From NCBI RefSeq assembly GCF_937001465.1, contig NC_064578.1, positions 42,180,006 to 42,244,005 on the forward strand: a DNA stretch of 64,000 bases. Reading direction: 5' to 3'. Positions 22,716 to 32,999 of the stretch are shown here, one piece after another. Each line of letters starts with the position of its first letter. Position 1 is the stretch's first letter. This stretch comes from Orcinus orca (Eukaryota; Chordata; Mammalia; Artiodactyla; Delphinidae). Position numbers and translations under genes: made by a program. The notes under the pieces are model-generated. The model saw only the letters and a list, made by a program, of their open reading frames with translations, was not told where the DNA came from and did no database searches.

Positions 22716-23970
22716 GTTTTGCCCCAGAATACCTCCTGACATGGGCCAGCTGAATCCAGCTGTTTTGGTGCCACTTTGTCAAAGCTGAGCAGTCAAAAGG
22801 GGCAATGCTGGTTTTCGTCACTAAGCTGTGTGTGAATCCATCTTCTCACTGCGAAGCTTCAGGGACTGGGAGAGCATGCATTACGGGGCAATTCTACAAA
22901 ACCTTGTTTCTAGGCCACAACAGAGCAGTCCACACCCCCCAGCTTTGCTGAACTGCCCCACCCTAGCTGCCCTCCCTGGAGGCGTCACTGGCCTCCTCAC
23001 AAGCCACCTGGCAGGTGTGGTCACAGAGGAACCCCTACAGGGCGGGGAGGGAGGAAGCAGGTCTCAGGAAGACCCAGGACAGTTGCTCACGTCCTAGGGA
23101 GAAGGGTGTGTGCACAGAGGTGTAGCCAGCAAAGCCATGAAGAGTCGGCAGTGGTTCAGGGGCACCAGGCAATGGGGACAGGGGTGTCACCAATCAGAAG
23201 CTAGGATTAGAGTTTAGTCAAGGGAAAAGTCTAGGTCCAGGTTGGTCAGAAGCTGCCACACGTCAAACGGCAGGAGTCCTCAGCCTGTCAGGAGCACTGA
23301 GGCTTAGACTCCCCCATTCGGACTCGTGGTGCAGGCCCGGCACCTGAGGCAGGGCTGGGCTGGGTGTCTGAGCCTCCACTTGGAACCCTAGAGCACACAG
23401 GCTGAGGTCCTACCAGAAACTAGGTGGCTGGGTCCCCAAAAGAAAGATCTAGTAGCTGGGTTCTCCTGAGGACCAGAGGGAGTGGGGCTGGGGCAGGGAG
23501 ACTGAGTCCATCCAAGGGAAAATGGGGCAACAGCCTCTATAGCATCTTCGTTTTCAGCAGATAAACTGACAAGGTTCAAACTTTGGAGGTTTAAAAACAA
23601 GCTAATTGGGAAACCTATGAAAGATATAAAGGTTGCTTAATGATTTGACCTTCAGATGGGAACAGCAGCCACCTTCCTTAGGTTGCCAGGTGCCTAGACA
23701 CATGCTCAACACCACCTGAGACATCTGTTACCCGCCTCCTCCAAACTCACTTGGAGAAACTGCATGTAGCGTGCTTGGGGTCATTTTTCTCAGTAAGGGA
23801 GACTGGCCCCTCCTGAGCCCTGGCTGTGAAGCTGCCAAAGGGCCTCTGAAAAGACAAAGGGGAAAGAACAGACAGCAGGGCAGGGGCTCTTACTTTCTAC
23901 CCCTTTGGAATCATAATATGCCCATTACACTGGTAAGAGATGAAGAGATTTGCCCAAAGGCACAAAACCA
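22716..23970. other. Unique sequence, nothing identified
   Basis: No gene is recognised. A possible weak reverse MIR trace lies at about 23,905-23,970 ('GTAAGAGATGAAGAGATTTG', 'CCCAAAGGCACA'). Confidence 0.4.
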
Positions 23971-23975
23971 ATGGC

Positions 23976-24334
23976 TATGGACTTTCAGTGTCCCCCAAAA
24001 TTTACATGTTGAAGCTCTAACCTCTAATGTGATGGTATTTGGAGATGGAGCCTTTGGGAGGTAATTAGGTTAGATGAGACCATGAGGGTGGGGCCCTCAT
24101 GATGGGATTAGTGGTCTTATTAAGATACCAGAGAGCTCACTCTTTCTGCCATGTGGGGACACAGTGAGAAGGCAGTCTACTGCAAACCAGGAAGAGAGCT
24201 TTCACCAGAGCCTGACCATACTGGCATCTTGATCTCGGACTTCCATCCTCCAGAACTTTGAGAAAATAAATTTCTGTTGTTTAAGTCATCCAGTCTATGG
24301 TATTTTATTAAGGCAGCCTGAGCGGACTAAGACA
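23976..24334 (+). mobile_element. MaLR solo LTR (ERVL-MaLR, MLT1/MST type)
   Basis: Landmarks in order: 'TACATGTTGAAGCTCTAACC', 'TGTGATGGTATTTGGAGATG', 'GGGAGGTAATTAGGTTAGAT', 'GAGAAAATAAATTTCTGTTG' with its polyadenylation signal, and a GACTAAGACA end. No internal region is attached, so it is a solo LTR. Confidence 0.88.
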
Positions 24335-24795
24335 CCTGTGAATAGTCTTTTCTTTGCTTTTCTCCTGTCTGCTTCTGAAGCTACACTATTGGCCCAAAGG
24401 ACTAGGTGAACACCTTGCACCAGAGCCATCTATGCAAATGCCAGTTCTTAATGAGTACAGAACCTTCTGGAAACTGTCAAGAAAATGCTAGGACCCTGAT
24501 GACGAGAGGATCACCCACAAAGACAAAGGCCTTCACCCACCTTCAAATGCTCTATCTTATTACCTGTCAGTAGATGACAGGCTGATGCAAAGTCCCAAAG
24601 ATAGGGAGGCCAAGGGGTGAGCAGTGGGTGGAGGAGGCACCAGCATCCAACCCCACGTGGGACATCTGGGCATTTCAACCTGAGAGCATAGCAGACACAG
24701 AGGCTGAAATGTGTTCCCCCAGGCTCCACCCCCAAGCCCAGGGGCTCCGCAAGTGAAGAAGGTCTCTAGGACACCTATTACTCAGCTGCCTGGTA
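24335..24795. other. Unique sequence, nothing identified
   Basis: No repeat or gene is recognised. Confidence 0.4.
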
Positions 24796-24799
24796 CAGG

Positions 24800-24985
24800 A
24801 AGAACACTGGACCAGGAGTCAAAAGACTTGGTTGTCTATAGATCAGCTCCTCAATTTGTAAGCTGGGGCCTTAGAGCAAGTTACTTAACCTCTCTGTGCC
24901 TGAATTTCCAATCTGTAAAGGGTATCCACACCTCACAAATTAGGTTATTATGGGGATCAGTGAGAGAACAAACAATGGTGGCTCT
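24800..24985 (+). repeat. MIR SINE
   Basis: A long MIR match with 'GAGCAAGTTACTTAACCTCT', 'CTGTGCCTGAATTTCCAATC', 'TGTAAAGGGTATCCACACCT' and 'GGTTATTATGGGGATCAGTG' in order. Confidence 0.85.
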
Positions 24986-24989
24986 ATAA

Positions 24990-25685
24990 GGGCTGGTTTC
25001 CTTTCCTGTTTTTCCTGCCTCGGCCTCTGTATTTGCCCGTTTGCTGTTAATTTATAGATATTTCACAAAATTCACTGACTGGGGAGAAAAATCTTCCCCA
25101 CTTTAAAAAAAAAAAAGATGACATAGTTTTTTGGAAAGAATATGGGTCTTAGGTCAGAAAAAAAAAAAAAACATGTTAATGAGCCTGGGACATAGTAGGT
25201 GCTCAACGAATATTTGAGGAAGGGAGAAAGGAACTCCGCAGGAAGAATGAGTCCCTTTCTCATCAGGTTCCCGTGCCTTTGCTACAGTGCACATTCAGAT
25301 ATTTGGGGGTCCTGTCCACACATGCCTATCTCTCTCTGGAGTTTTGAGCTCCACTAGGACAGGCACTGCCCAACACTGAACCTGACCTTTGGCAAAGCTC
25401 AGCAAACTTGGGGTGAATGGAAAGAAAGCTTCGAATGCCTACACACTACATACACACAGACTGCCAGACTCAACAGAATGGTTTTCAGGCTGGCAGGAGG
25501 CTCCTGGCACCTGACTCTTTGAATACGGATGACATGTGGGTATGTCAGAGTGTGATCCTGCTTTAAGAAAATGACTAGTTTCAAAGACGTGAGAACAATC
25601 AATTTGATCCAATAAAATTCAGAAAAATACATTTTCCATTAACTGTTATCGATAGTGGCAAATTTGTGTGGTCACATTAGAAATA
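24990..25685. other. Mostly unique sequence with L2/MIR-type ends
   Basis: 'CCTGGGACATAGTAGGTGCT' followed by CAACGAATATTTG at about 25,183-25,218 looks like a LINE L2 or MIR 3' terminus. 'GAGCTCCACTAGGACAGGCA' near 25,348 is also L2-like. Two A runs lie at 25,105-25,116 and 25,159-25,171. Confidence 0.45.
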
Positions 25686-25898
25686 TTGATATTTCTGCCT
25701 TCCAACAACCTCTTTAGTCATTGTTTGCATGGAGTATTTTTTCCCATCTTTGCACTTTATACCTTTCTTATCCTCATGCCTAAGGTGTGTCTCAATATGT
25801 AGTTGGCTTTCCGTTATTTATCCTGTCTGTCAATTTTTGTAGTTTGATGGCAATGTTTAGTTCATCTACATTTGATTTAATTACTAACATATTTAGTT

Positions 25899-26030
25899 TT
25901 GTTTTACTTTGTTTTGTTTTTGGCCACGACGCATGGCTTGCGGGATCTTAGTTCCCCGACCAGGGATTGAACCTGGGCCCATGGCAGTGAAAGCACCGAG
26001 TCCTAACCACTGGACTGCCAGGGAATTCCC
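25899..26030 (-). mobile_element. CHR-1-type SINE
   Basis: On the minus strand it reads GGGAATTCCCTGGCAGTCCA, then the CACTGCCATGGGCCCAGGTT region with a B-box-like GGTTCAATCC, and ends in a C/A-rich tail. CATATTTA near 25,889 recurs at 26,032, consistent with a target-site duplication. Confidence 0.85.
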
Positions 26031-26146
26031 TCATATTTACGTTTAAATCTACAATGTTTCTATTTCTTTTTCTATTTGCCTCACCTTCTTTGTTTTCTTT
26101 TGAAGTAATTATTTTCACATCATTTATCCCTCTAGTATTAGCTTGA

Positions 26147-26166
26147 TATATATATATATATATATA
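26147..26166. repeat. (TA)n microsatellite
   Basis: About ten TA units directly before a CACACT stretch. Confidence 0.9.
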
Positions 26167-26186
26167 CACTCACACGCTAGAGATTA

Positions 26187-26773
26187 TGTTATGGACAGAA
26201 TTGTGTCCCCCTACCAAACTTATATGTTGAAGCTCCAACCCCCAGTGTGACTGTATTTGAAGACACGACCTTTACAGAAGTAATTAAGGTTAAGTGAGGT
26301 CATAAGGGTCTGACCTGATAGGATTGCTGTTCTTATAAGAAGAAACACCAGAGAGTTCTCTCTCTTTCTGACATCTGACGACAAAGGGAGAAGAGGGCCA
26401 TCTAAAGAGAGCCCTCAGGGCTTCCCTGGTGGCGCAGTGGTTGAGAGTCCACCTGCCGATGCAGGGGATGCGGGTTCGTGCCCCATCCGGGAAGATCCCA
26501 CATGCCGTGGAGCGGCTGGGCCCGTGAGCCATGGCCACTGAGCCTGCGCGTCCGGAGCCTGTGCTCCGCAACGGGAGAGGCCACAACAGTGAGAGGCCCA
26601 CATACTGCAAAGAAAAAAAAAAAAAACATAAAGAGAGCCCTCACTAGAACCTGACCATGCTGGCACCCTAATCTCTGACTTCCAATCTCCAGAACTGTGA
26701 GAAAATAAATTTCTGTTGTTTAAGCCATCCAGTCTATCTTATTTTGTTATGGTAGCCCAAGCACACTCAGACA
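26187..26773 (+). mobile_element. MaLR solo LTR, interrupted by a SINE
   Basis: The left part runs from 'TTATGGACAGAATTGTGTCC' to the AAAGAGAGCCCTCA target site at 26,404. The right part resumes at 26,630 and ends with GAGAAAATAAATTTCTGTTG and CACACTCAGACA. Removing the SINE restores one continuous MLT1/MST-type LTR. Non-coding. Confidence 0.88.
26418..26629 (+). mobile_element. Short cetacean CHR-derived SINE (~210 bp) with 14-bp TSD
   Basis: The element runs from GGGCTTCCCTGGTGGCGCAG through GGGTTCGTGCCCCATCCGGG and GCAACGGGAGAGGCCACAAC to an A tail. AAAGAGAGCCCTCA is repeated exactly at 26,404-26,417 and 26,630-26,643. The body lacks the middle part of full CHR-2, as in the cetacean 'deletion' subfamilies. 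The sharp TSD and pure A tail suggest a fairly young insertion. Confidence 0.94.
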
Positions 26774-27215
26774 TTATAAAATGCATCTTAACTTATTAAA
26801 ATAAAAAAAAAAGATTCGTAATTTTACTAGTTCTTGAACAGTGTAAGAACCTTAACACATCTTAACTCTATTCACTCCCCTCCCACTTCTTGTTCTATTG
26901 CTGTCATACATTTTTATTCTTATATATATATATTGTTAAAATGTTTTTCTATATGTATTTAAAACCCCACAAGATATTATTTTGGTCAGATTTACCCACT
27001 TATTTTCTCTTTCTGCTGCTTTCTACATTCATTCCTTTTGGCATTTCTAAAGTTCCACTTATGACAATTTTCCCTCTGCCTAAAAGAATCTCCTTTAGTA
27101 CTTCTTTTAGTAGATATCTGCTAGTAACAACTGCTCTCGTTTTTTGTGTATTTTAAGAATAATCTCATTTAACCTTCATTATTGATAAGTATTTTTATTG
27201 GTTAAAAAATTCCAG

Positions 27216-27414
27216 GGACTTCCCTGGCAGTCCAGTGGCTAAGACTCCATGCTCCCAATGCAGGGGGTCCAGGTTTGATCCCTGGTCAGGGAACTAGATC
27301 TCACATGCCACAACTAAGAGTTTGTAGGCCACAACTAAAGACCCTGCATGCTGCAACTAAATACTCCCCATGCCACAACTAAGGATCCAACAAGCCACAA
27401 CAAAGATCCCATCT
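27216..27414 (+). mobile_element. Older CHR-type SINE with near-perfect TSD
   Basis: It reads GGACTTCCCTGGCAGTCCAG, then a B-box-like GGTTTGATCCC and diverged 'CCACAACTAA' units. AAAAAATTCCAG at 27,204-27,215 recurs with one change at 27,415-27,426. It diverges more from the others in the window, so it is probably older. Confidence 0.85.
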
Positions 27415-27929
27415 AAAAAATTCTAGATTAGCTTTTCAGTGCTGTAAAGATGTTATTTCATTGTCTTCTGGCTTTCATGGTTTCTGTTAAAGTTAGCACT
27501 AAGTCTTATGATAGTTCCAGTGAAGGTAATCTGTCATTTTACTTGGCTACTTTTAATATTATCTCTTATTCTTTGATTTTTGGTAGTTTTACTCTGATGT
27601 GTCTAAGTGTGATGTTCTTTATATTTATACTGCTTAGGGCTCTAAAAGGATTCTTGAATCTGTGGATTTATGTCTTTCAACAACTTTGGAAAATTCCTGG
27701 CCATTATCTATTCAAATATTGCTTCTGTTCAATTCTTTCCCTCCCTGTCCTCTTCTGGGACTTCAACTACAATTATGTTAAAACCTTTTCACTATGTCCA
27801 AAATACGACATACTCTTTCTGTATTTTCCATTCTTTTGTCTCTTGATGCATCACTTTGGATTTTTTTTTCTATCTTCCAATTCACTAATCCTCTCTTCAT
27901 CTGTGTCTAATCTTCTTTGAACTCACCTG

Positions 27930-27937
<8 letters not shown>

Positions 27938-27960
<23 letters not shown>

Positions 27961-28151
27961 GCGGTACGCGGGCCTCTCACTGTTATGGTCTCTCCCGTTG
28001 TGGAGCACAGGCTCTGGACGCACAGGCTCAGTGGCCATGGCTCACGGGCCCAGCCACTCCGCGGCATGTGGGATCTTCCCAGACTGGGGCACGAATCCGT
28101 GTCCCCTGCATCGGCAGGCGGACTCTCAACCACTGCGCCACCAGGGAAGCC
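27938..28151 (-). mobile_element. Short cetacean CHR-derived SINE with 14-bp TSD and long tail
   Basis: A reverse copy of the ~210-bp form with a long T run (its A tail) on the left. CACCTGTTACTTTT is duplicated at 27,924-27,937 and 28,152-28,165. It is inserted in the old L1-lineage element. Confidence 0.94.
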
Positions 28152-28747
28152 CACCTGTTACTTTTAATTACACATTTTCAGTTATAAAATTTCTATTGAT
28201 TCTTTTTTTATATACTTCTATTACCTGTTGGAATTTTCCATTTTGTCTTTAATCCCCTTGAATGTGTTGATCAGAGGTTATTCTATCCATATTTGTCTAT
28301 ATCTGATAACTCTAATAACTGGATTTCTGTGAGTCAGTTTATATTAACTATTTCTTCTCTTGGTTTAGGGTGACTTGGTCTTGTCTCCTGGTATGCCTAG
28401 TAAATTTTGATCAACAGCTACAGGTTGTACATGAAAAATTATAGAATCAATGCGGTATTGTGGATGATGCTATGTTTCTCCAGAGATTTTCTTTTGCTTT
28501 GTAATGCAGTTAGTATAGAGGCAGACCATCTTAATCTGGTTTGAGTCAAAGCTGTACCTTTGTGAGAGTTGGTCCTTTTTTGATTTGCCCTTACTACTGG
28601 TATAACCTTTCAAAGGTCCTAACCAAAAGCCTAGGATATTACCAGGGCCTCTCTGAGATTGCCAAAGCTTTGCTCAGCTTCTTAGCACTGAAATCACTGC
28701 CTTGAAGAGGCAGTGAAGAGGTAAATGCCTTGAAGGGAATAATAGTG

Positions 28748-29411
28748 CTGTTATGTACTAAATATTTGTGCCCCCCCATTCATATATTGAAGCCCTAGCC
28801 CCCAACGTGGTGATATAAGGAAATGAAACCTTGGGAAGGTAATTAGGTTCAGATGGCGTGATGAGGGTGTAGCCTCTATGATTGGATTAGTGCGCTTTTT
28901 TTTTTTTTTTGGCTGCATCGGGTCTTTGTAGTGGCATGCAGGGTCTTCGTTGAGGCAAGCAGGATCTTTTTGTTGCAGGCTCTTTGTTGCAGCGCACATG
29001 GGCTTCTCTCTAGTTGTGGTGTGCAGGTTTTCTCTCTCTAGTTGAGGCAAGTGGGCTCAGTAGTTGTGGTGTGTGGGCTTAGTTGCCCTGCGGAATGGGG
29101 GATCTTAGTTCCCCAACCAGGGATTGAACCCGCATCCCCTGCATTGGAAGGCGGATTCTTTACTACTGGATCACCAGGGAAGTCCCTGGATTAGTGCTCT
29201 TATAAGATGAGGAAGAGACACCAGAACTTCCTCTCTCTGCCATGTGAGGACACAGAGAGAAGGTGGCAATCTGCCAGCCAGCCCTCACAAAGAACCAAAT
29301 CTGCTGACACCTTGACCTTGGACTTTTAGCCTCTATAACTGTTAGAAATAAATGTCTGTTGTTTAAGCCACCCAGTCTATGGTATATTTTATAGCAGCCC
29401 AAGCTAAGACA
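28748..29411 (+). mobile_element. MaLR solo LTR, interrupted by a SINE
   Basis: The left part contains 'CATATATTGAAGCCCTAGCC' and GGTAATTAGGTTCAGATGGC. The right part resumes after the SINE with CTTATAAGATGAGGAAGAGA and ends with AAATAAATGTCTGTTGTTTA and AAGCTAAGACA. It is the same class and orientation as the copies at 23,976 and 26,187. Confidence 0.87.
28898..29186 (-). mobile_element. CHR-2-type SINE inserted in the MaLR LTR
   Basis: A reverse CHR-type element with the GGGACTTCCCTGGTGATCCA head at the right. TGGATTAGTGCGCTT at 28,883-28,897 recurs with one change at 29,187-29,201. Confidence 0.92.
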
Positions 29412-30780
29412 AATGTCAAATGTCAGGCTCACCTTTCTATGTTTCCATTCTCTCCAGGATCTTGCCCTCTCAGGTTCTTACTGTCAGACAGATTTTTTAA
29501 ATTATCCAGCTGTTCTGCTTGTTTGAGGTGGGAGGTTTGGTTTGATCCAGGCTGGTGTTCAGAGCCAGAAGCAGAGGTCTCAACTATTCCTATAGCATAA
29601 TTGCTCAGTTATAATGATGGTTAGCACAAAAATGCAGGTTTAGGGTATTAGCTTTGGTGTAATAAATTCCATCTGAGTGGATTAAAAAAAAGTACACATT
29701 GGTTCAACTGATTGGAAAAAGTAGAAAATTATAGTTTTCTATTAAGGTAAATTATTCTAATTAAATGAGTATAAGAAGCTTTTGAGCAATCACTGGAAAC
29801 ATACAATATATCACAGCTAATTTCCCAATATTTTTCCCACAGTGAAGTATACCTCTGGTTTATAGTAGTAAGAGTTAGAGGAGCTGCTAGCATTCCCAGC
29901 CCTCCACCAGGCTCTGGATCACACGGCTAGATGCAGCCAGGTCCCTAAAAAGACAACATATTAGACTCAGCATGATAGCCCAGGCAAACTCATTCAACAA
30001 ACATATAGCAACCAAATTTAAACAGTCTTATCTTACTTCTCCAGAAGTTTCAGAAATTGTCCTTTAAAGTACAAACATCCACAAAAACTGAGATGAAAAC
30101 AGAAAAATAATTTTCCATAACAGAGTAGAGATGTGATACTGCCAACTACTTGTCAAATGACAATTGCTGTTTTAAGCTTTGCCCCAACAGATGGTTCATG
30201 TCACATGGGGGAAAAGGCCATCAAAGCACAAAGTTCGACCTGTTTTGGCAGAGTATCAGGATGAACAATTAACCCAAAGGCCAGGATGCATGCTGAATAT
30301 TGAACTGCATGTCCTACAGGAAGAGAGGGAAGATAAAAGCAGTTGGGAAGGCTGAGGGTATCAACTACAGGCACCCATGTTTTGATGAGCAAATGGCTCA
30401 TCAAAATGGCTGGGCCTTGGTATAGCTTGGTATAGCTACAGTTACTAAGTGAAATGCCTTGGGAACTAGATGGATGGAAATAAATCTATGAGCCCAAGAG
30501 ACCAATCCCTAAGAAGGTTACAGACTGGTTAACATGATAATGCTTTGGCCTCCAAACACAACTGGGAGACTCAAGACCAACAGCTCAATTTGGATTGCTT
30601 CAGCTAACAAAATAAAGAATGATGACAGGAAGTCCATGGTGGTCTCTCAACTCCCTGGAGGGACACACAGAGAAGAAAAAGTTGATTACGGGCAGGTTAT
30701 AACCACAGAATCTATTAGGATTAAATGGGTCCTCCACGTAGACCTAGTCTAACCACCTTATCTTATAGAAGATGAACTGA
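29412..30780. other. Unique AT-rich sequence, nothing identified
   Basis: No gene or confidently assigned repeat. The frame at 30,534-30,752 has no supporting feature. Confidence 0.4.
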
Positions 30781-30784
30781 CACC

Positions 30785-30960
30785 ACCCAGGGAGCTCCTT
30801 TTCATCTGTCAGAACCCATATCAAACATCAATTCTTCTGCAAAGCCTTCCATGCTTCCATTTGGTGGCTTCCTTCTTTGTTATTTTCTAATCTGAAGTGT
30901 CAGCTCCATAATTTCAAAATCTCAAGCAGACAGAAGGTCCTCCATAGTGTTTCTTGAACG
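30785..30960 (+). repeat. Possible L2 LINE 3' fragment
   Basis: 'TTCTGCAAAGCCTTCCATGC' preceded by AGAACCCATATCAAACATCA resembles the L2 3' region. It is diverged and weak. Confidence 0.4.
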
Positions 30961-31099
30961 GACAAGTGAGAAATGACATGTGTAATTTCACAGAGCAAGA
31001 CATGGGCCAGTCGTCCTGAGCTCCAACCCAGACAATTTAGTCAGGCTTCAAGGCAGGTTCCCAAGTTTGAAAACGCCCTGCAAAAAGTAAAAGATAAAA

Positions 31100-31780
31100 A
31101 AAATTTAAACATTAAAAAAAAAGAATAATAAAATGAACCACCATGTACTCATTACTAATATTCAACCTTGTTTCCATCTATACCTTCACCTACTTTCCTT
31201 ACTACTACATAAAACTATTTAGATCTTTTTTTAAAAAAAATAAATTTATTTATTTTTGGCTGCATTGGGTCTTTGTTGCTGCATGCGGACTTTCTCTAGT
31301 TGCAGTGAGCAGGGGCTGCTCTTCATTGTGGTGCGTGGGCTTCTCATTGCGGTGGCTTCTCTTTGGAACATGGGCTCTAGCCACACGGGCTCAGTAGTTG
31401 TGGCTCATGGGCTCTAGGGCACAGGCTCAGTAGTTGAGGCACACAGGCTTGGGTGCTCTGCTGCATGTGGGATCTTCCCGGACCAGTGATCGAACCTGTG
31501 TCCCCTGCATTGGCAGGCGGATTCTTAACCACTGTGCCACCAGGAGAGTCCTACATAAAACTATTTAGATATAAAATCTAGATATCATATCATCTGTAAA
31601 TATTTTAGCACATATTTCCAAAATACATCGGAAATGTTAAAATATTTTTAAATACTTAAAAATGTAACCATATTATCATTCTGAAATAATGTAATAATAC
31701 TTTTTAAATATCAAATACCACACTGGTGTTCAAATTTACAAGTGTCCTGTGAATGTCACTTTTTTCTTTTTGCCATTTAT
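31100..31780 (-). mobile_element. Old L1M fragment, split by a SINE
   Basis: 'GAACCACCATGTACTCATTA' on the left and 'GGTGTTCAAATTTACAAGTG' plus TCCTGTGAATGTCAC on the right are reverse L1M 3' region words. A CHR-2 SINE lies between them. Confidence 0.55.
31225..31550 (-). mobile_element. CHR-2 SINE with perfect 20-bp TSD
   Basis: A reverse full-length CHR-2. CTACATAAAACTATTTAGAT flanks it exactly at 31,205-31,224 and 31,551-31,570, the longest perfect duplication in the window. Confidence 0.95.
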
Positions 31781-32999
31781 TTGATTTAGAATCTAAATGC
31801 AATATTTTCCTTGCAAGTAATTATTAAAGAACTGAGTCACTTGTAGTTTCACAAGATGTGGATAGTTTTGATTATGTTCCCGTAGTGTTGTTGATCCAGA
31901 TGAGGCTTGATCAGATGGAGCTTTGATTTGTGTGGGGGCAGGGCTGTAAGGAGCGTCAAGATGCCTTCAGAGTTTGTGCTGAGTTTTTCCATTAGCACAT
32001 CATGTGGGTTCTCTCTTTTCAAGACTTAGTAGCCATAGCTGATCATGCCTAGATCCATTAATTAATTAGGAATACAAAATGGTGATGTTCTTTCTTTCTT
32101 CATTTATTAACTGGAAATACTTTTACAAGGGGAAATTTCCCCTCATCTACCATCTGGCCACCCAAGCCCAATTTTAAAACAATTTAACCAAGACCATGCT
32201 TTCTCTCAAGTTAGAATCCTCTGCAGGAGGATGAACAGCTTTAAGCAAACCTTCATTTATTCTTTATTTTCTAGTCAAGAGTTAACTGAAAGACGGTGGG
32301 CCTGACGGCTGCAGAAAAGACCATCTCACTTGGTTCTGAGGACCTGCCTGCCCTGAGATTTTCTTTAGAAGCATTGCTCCCGGGTTTGTTCTAAAGGTCT
32401 ACCCTTTCTCTTTGAAAATGTTTTCTCCTGTAATTAAGGGAGTTTCTAATTTAGAGAACCGATAAAAATTCATCAAACTTATATTTTAAAAAAGTCATAA
32501 TCCTGAAGCTGCAAAGATCTGGCTCCAGGGAAATCCTGAATTGAGGAAAGATGCTAATCAGGACAGAATTTAAGACAACAGTTTATAATCTTTCATCCCC
32601 AGAACCGAGACTATCCCAAGGAAATGCCAAGTAAAAAAGTAAAATCGGCGATTGATTTTGCATTTTGAGAAACTGGCCAAGCTTTTTGATCAAATGCTGA
32701 TTGCAAGCCTGATTCAAGGTTAAGCAGATAAAAGAGTCCTTCAGGGTACCCCCGCTTTCGGTGCCAGCATGCTATGATTTGGAAAAACCAGATTCTGGCA
32801 ATCAGGGACCTCACTTGTTCCACCGCCGCAGAGGAAATGAAGGATGCTTCGCCTCCAGTTCCTGGCTCCTGTTGACATGCCCTCGGGTTCCTGCTGGCGC
32901 CAGGCTGGGAGGGAGAGTGGTCCCTGTCGTACTGTCTGCAGAGGTTAAACGGAATCTCTACTCCTCGACTGAGGAAAGAAAGGCATCTTCCTCATTAAT
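31781..32999. other. Unique sequence upstream of the CpG island
   Basis: No repeat family is recognised. It becomes CpG-richer from about 32,820. On the minus-strand model of the island this stretch would be the start of intron 1. Confidence 0.4.

Larger units (their letters stand above)
25690..28740 (-). mobile_element. Ancient L1-lineage element (L1M/HAL1-like), split by later insertions
   Basis: Reverse-orientation sequence typical of old L1-related elements appears in segments, for example 'CATTGTCTTCTGGCTTTCAT' at 27,460, 'TTACTCTGATGTGTCTAAGT' at 27,589, 'CCTGGCCATTATCTATTCAA' at 27,697 and 'GACTTGGTCTTGTCTCCTGG' at 28,372. It is interrupted by a MaLR LTR at 26,187 and SINEs at 25,899, 27,216 and 27,938. 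The 156-residue open frame at 27,450-27,920 is antisense to this element and is not a gene. The subfamily is uncertain. Confidence 0.6.

Noticed and set aside
27450..27920. 156-residue open frame with hydrophobic stretches
   Set aside because: It runs antisense through an old L1-lineage repeat. Its Phe/Leu richness comes from the T-rich strand.
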